Shown here piece by piece: positions 19,630-22,467 of a stretch of DNA of 22,467 bases. A model generated the notes under the pieces. That model was not told the DNA's origin. It did no database searches and worked only from the letters and a program-made list of their open reading frames with translations. The position numbers were made by a program, and so were the translations under genes. Position 1 is the stretch's first letter. Each line of letters opens with the position of its first letter. The stretch is from Mucidula mucida (taxonomy: Eukaryota > Basidiomycota > Agaricomycetes > Agaricales > Physalacriaceae), in assembly GCA_015501055.1 (NCBI GenBank), contig JADNYV010000552.1, positions 1-22,467 on the forward strand. The letters run 5' to 3'.

Positions 19630-20741
19630 CTAGTCCAGGGAGCGTCGCGACAGTAAAACGGATTCGGCGACCTGCCAAATATCGTCATTCAACCATGTGA
19701 CAGAGGGATCGCCGTTATATACAATGGTAGGAAGGTGCTGGCTGTCCAGTGTGAGTGGGTCATACAACTCGAACTCTGCAGTGTCCGAAAACAAGATCGC
19801 GACCTTCGGAAGCTCACGCAGCTCGGATGCTATGTGGTATGCCGCATCAGGCATAGTGGTGGGCGTCATCGTCAAGTCCTCCGGAATGATAAGCCTCACC
19901 ACGATGACTTCAAAGGAAGAAGGAAGGTCCAGGGTCCACGAGCGCAACATTACTACGAATCCGTCCATGAACTGTTCAGTCAAATAGAACGGCAGTTCCA
20001 TCCCAATCAATATATGCGTCAGAGGCGGAAAATGGTTGCGCACAGGACCCCAGAAGGACTGCACCTCTAGGGTGCGAAAATCGATGTTTAACGATAGATG
20101 CGTCAGCGTACACGGTAATGTGAGTCTCGCTCTGGAGATACACGAGGTATGTGGAGAAAGAGGTGCGTGAGACGAGTGCAAGGCTCAGTGAGTTCAGCGA
20201 GGCGAAGTATGAAGTAGCCTGCGAGGGCTCAATAGCAGCTTCATGGGCGAGCCCAATGATGCCAGTGCATGCACGAAGATGCAAAAGACATCTTGAATAT
20301 CGTCGATGCAATAATCAAAGACGATGTAGCGGACGTTCGTAGCAAGAAAGGAGGGATTGGATGGGATCAGATGATCAGTGGTACGCTGGAATAGCTGAGC
20401 ATGGCGTGCTGTGCGTAGGTGGACAGTATGGTAGAGGATCGGGGCTGTCCTATGTAGAAGCTGTATAATGCGCGTGTTTCACAAGGATACAACAACCATT
20501 TCTTTACAGCTGATGATACTCTGAATAATTGGAGAGCAGTTTCGTAACTGTCGGAGGCGGCGAGTTGGAAAATGAGTTCCAAGAGCTCGACTGGGAGGGT
20601 AGAAAGTCCTTCTTCGAGGCGATTATGGATAATTGGTCGAGAAGGTTGCTTATAGAATCGCATGAGGCGCTTGCGAATACTTGATAGTGGTTTGAACCAT
20701 CGTTGAACGCCGCTGAGCGATGCGCCATGGCTGTGGTTCAT
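19630..20741 (-). CDS. F-box protein, probably frameshifted (pseudogene candidate)
   Basis: Exon 1 (20491-20741) encodes a basic start and an F-box at about 46-83 (LSTLPVELLELIFQLAASDS, TALQLFRVSSAVKKW). A 41-nt intron (20450-20490) leads to exon 2, which begins TAPILYHTVHLRTARHAQLF and runs through NVRYIVFDYCIDDIQDV. These are hallmarks of the large agaric F-box family, whose members recruit targets to SCF ubiquitin ligases. After about 20265 the protein-like reading changes frame: ACTGIIGLAHEAAIEPSQA, then TRLTHLFLHIPRVSPERDS, then LTHLSLNIDFRTLEVQSFWG. The last frame stays open to the stop at 19630. I could not find introns that reconcile all of these changes, so small indels, real or from assembly, are likely. 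The leucine-rich C-terminal part is otherwise normal. Confidence 0.65.
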
Positions 20742-21188
20742 GATGTACTAGATTCAGGCTCTATTTGTTCAGATGTGAAAGGTGGCACGGCTACCCCGAG
20801 GGGTACGTGGTGATGGTTAGAGAGCAAGGCTTGAATTACGTTTACAACACGCTGCGTTTAAACTTTGATTGATTCTCACGGTTGGATCTTGGTTGAATCT
20901 ATCAACGTTTGTCCTGGAAAGTCTGAGACGAAGCTCGAATGAATGGTCCGTGTACTATTGTCTTTCGCTGACTGGACATTTCACTGGAAGACTCTCTTCA
21001 GAGAAGGGGCTCTCACCTTGAAAGATTTCCTCAACCGATGGACACCAATTCCAAGTGCTATATCTTAGAGGACTCTTTTGGATTAGACGCTCGTTTGTAT
21101 GATTCTGGCCTATTAGTATTCTCTGGGGAAGCACCGTCATTCCAGAGTGACTCATGATCGAACTGCTGCGTTCTTGCTCCTTGCCATC
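20742..21188. other. Spacer between the divergent F-box and macrodomain genes
   Basis: This is the presumed shared promoter region. The minus ORF at 20955-21413 is antisense to the macrodomain gene and has no motif. Nothing else is recognised. Confidence 0.4.
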
Positions 21189-21702
21189 ATGTCTGCTATC
21201 GCGCATGTCAAAGCAGACCTCTTCACCACTCCACCCCTTGGCTCCATCCTCATCCATGCTTGTAACAGTGTAGGCTCCTGGGGAGCTGGCATCGCCGTTG
21301 GATTTCGCGAGAACTTTCCCGACGCGTTTGTCGTTTACACTGCAAATCTCATAGCAAAGAAGAGCTGCTAGGAACCTGCTTGCTGATACCGGGAGAGCGT
21401 TACGATGTGGCATGTTTATTTACATCCAAGGCATACGGGAAGAGCAAGGATAAACCGGAGCAAATCTTGGCCTCTACGCGTTTGGCGGTACAAGACCTGT
21501 TGAGCCAAAATACGACGGGAAAGGAGTTGCATTCTTGGTTGGTCTTTCATATATTTGATCCTCACAATTACTGAAGCCTGGTGTTGTTCTTAGTAAGATC
21601 AACTCTGGTAAATTTGGGGTTCCATGGGAAGAAACAGAAGCAGTATTGCAGGAAATCGGGGTGACAATGACGATTTACGAACCCATAGTTCCACCGACAT
21701 GA
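21189..21702 (+). pseudogene. Poa1-type macrodomain (ADP-ribose 1''-phosphate phosphatase-like), frameshifted
   Basis: From the ATG at 21189 the frame reads [20 protein letters not shown], then [20 protein letters not shown], the ADP-ribose-binding start of the Poa1 macrodomain family. After FVVY (about 21338) the frame slips: [19 protein letters not shown] and [17 protein letters not shown] continue in the frame that starts at 21338, not in the original one, which stops at 21371. A 56-nt intron (21538-21593) then joins to KINSGKFGVPWEETEAVLQE and IYEP, with the stop at 21700-21702. The homologous text is otherwise complete, about 150 residues, as in the family. The enzyme removes phosphate from ADP-ribose 1''-phosphate, a tRNA-splicing by-product. 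One indel near 21336-21340, of a size not divisible by three, explains the break. No normal-sized intron fits there. It is either a young pseudogene or a sequence error. Confidence 0.75.
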
Positions 21703-21809
21703 TCCAGAATATACAGTGTACATTTGTTAGATTCTAGTTGGGTCTTTCACTGAGATGATCTGTTTGCACAGCCACACTCATATCTTCCTTCCTTACCATC
21801 ACTACCTCA

Positions 21810-22467
21810 ATGGATAACGCGTCGTCCAGCACTGCGCCGCAGAGCTCATCGTCTACTGCACCGCCGACCAGGGGTAGAGGCCGCGGCCGCGGTCGCGGTC
21901 GTGGCGCAACTACAATATCTCTGGCCGACACCTCGGCGCCACCATCAGAGGCACTCCGCGGTCGCGGTCGCGGCAAATCTCGCGGCGGTCTTGGAAAATA
22001 TCTACGCGCTCGTGGCCGTGGACGAGGGTCTGGCCGACCAGCGGAATTCCACGAGCGACTCTTGCTAGACGGCGACCAAGTTAAACAGACCGAAGAGGAC
22101 GACGAAGAAGAGCAGCGAGAACGCGCTCAGAAATACTCGCGGAGGAAAATGGGAACGAATACAGACAGGTATAAGGAAGAAGAGCCGGAGCTGGACTCGG
22201 ACGGTGAGTATTTATCTTTTACCGTGGCGTGCTGCTCATGCATTTCATAGGAGAACCAATCTTGCCTCCAGAAATCGACCTCTCGTCTTTCTTAAACCGC
22301 CAACTCAATATTGATGTCGACGCGCCAATACTACACACTAACGATATCGACGACGACGATGTAGACCATACTCTGGCGCATATATCATCACGCGGCATCA
22401 TCGATCCTAACCATGGCAAAGGCAAAATCGAGGAGATCGAATGGGACGACGAGATGGACGAGATGGA
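21810..22467 (+). CDS. RGG-rich conserved basidiomycete protein, N-terminal part (runs off the right edge)
   Basis: Exon 1 (21810-22203) and exon 2 (from 22251) flank a 47-nt intron (donor GTGAGT, acceptor TTTCATAG). The protein begins with a Ser/Thr/Pro-rich stretch and then three Arg-Gly blocks at about 21-32, 50-55 and 66-75, with GGLGKYLRARGRGRG between. Conserved-looking segments follow: PAEFHERLLLDGD, RAQKYSRRKMGTNTDRY, ELDSDGEPILPPEIDLSSFL and, at the edge, GKGKIEEIEWDDEMDEM. I know this layout from agaric genomes as an uncharacterised family. The RGG boxes suggest RNA binding and the acidic end suggests protein contacts. The W-D-x-E-x-x-x-M element recalls proteins associated with RNA processing, but the assignment is inference. 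The C-terminus is missing. Confidence 0.85.

Noticed and set aside
20955..21413. 152-codon minus-strand ORF
   Set aside because: It is antisense to the macrodomain gene, whose plus-strand protein is clearly homologous to a known family.
21870..22045. GC-rich CGCGG/TCGCGG repeats that look like a tandem repeat
   Set aside because: They are the codons of the Arg-Gly blocks in the RGG-rich protein and need no separate explanation.

Overview
The window looks like nuclear DNA of a mushroom-forming basidiomycete (Agaricomycetes). Genes are densely packed on both strands. Most are cut by GT-AG introns of about 38-63 nt, and several proteins belong to families I know mainly from agaric genomes. No prokaryotic gene organisation, CRISPR, tRNA or rRNA was seen. 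All gene models were spliced by hand from the sequence; names come from recognition of motifs, not from a search.

Layout. (1) 1-2700: the first 29 codons of a secreted GH20 beta-N-acetylhexosaminidase-like protein run off the left edge (-). Then comes a compact foldback transposon (645-1388) with two 265-bp inverted arms about 98.5% identical, followed by a complete five-exon zinc-independent medium-chain reductase (-). (2) 2700-6131: a poorly coding stretch with an ORF broken by one TGA, then a complete four-exon single-pass membrane protein of LEA-2/NDR1-like type (-). (3) 6132-9127: a hidden 73-aa membrane protein gene (+) and a decayed or mis-assembled coding region. (4) 9128-13652: a complete four-exon short-chain dehydrogenase (+), an unidentified tail-anchored protein (+), a doubtful small gene (-) and an intronless single-pass membrane protein with a long Ser/Pro-rich tail (+). 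(5) 14504-18495: two small single-pass membrane protein genes and a complete five-exon GH20 hexosaminidase, all (-). (6) 19630-22467: an F-box gene with frame changes (-), a Poa1-type macrodomain gene with a frameshift (+), and the start of an RGG-rich basidiomycete protein (+) that runs off the right edge.

The genes do not form an obvious pathway or cluster. The most notable features are the nearly intact foldback element, three small membrane-protein genes that share an intron position inside the membrane helix, two GH20 genes within 18.5 kb, and several genes carrying isolated frameshifts next to fully intact ones. The frameshifts mean either real gene decay or indel errors in the assembly. 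I did not find a convincing new biological system.
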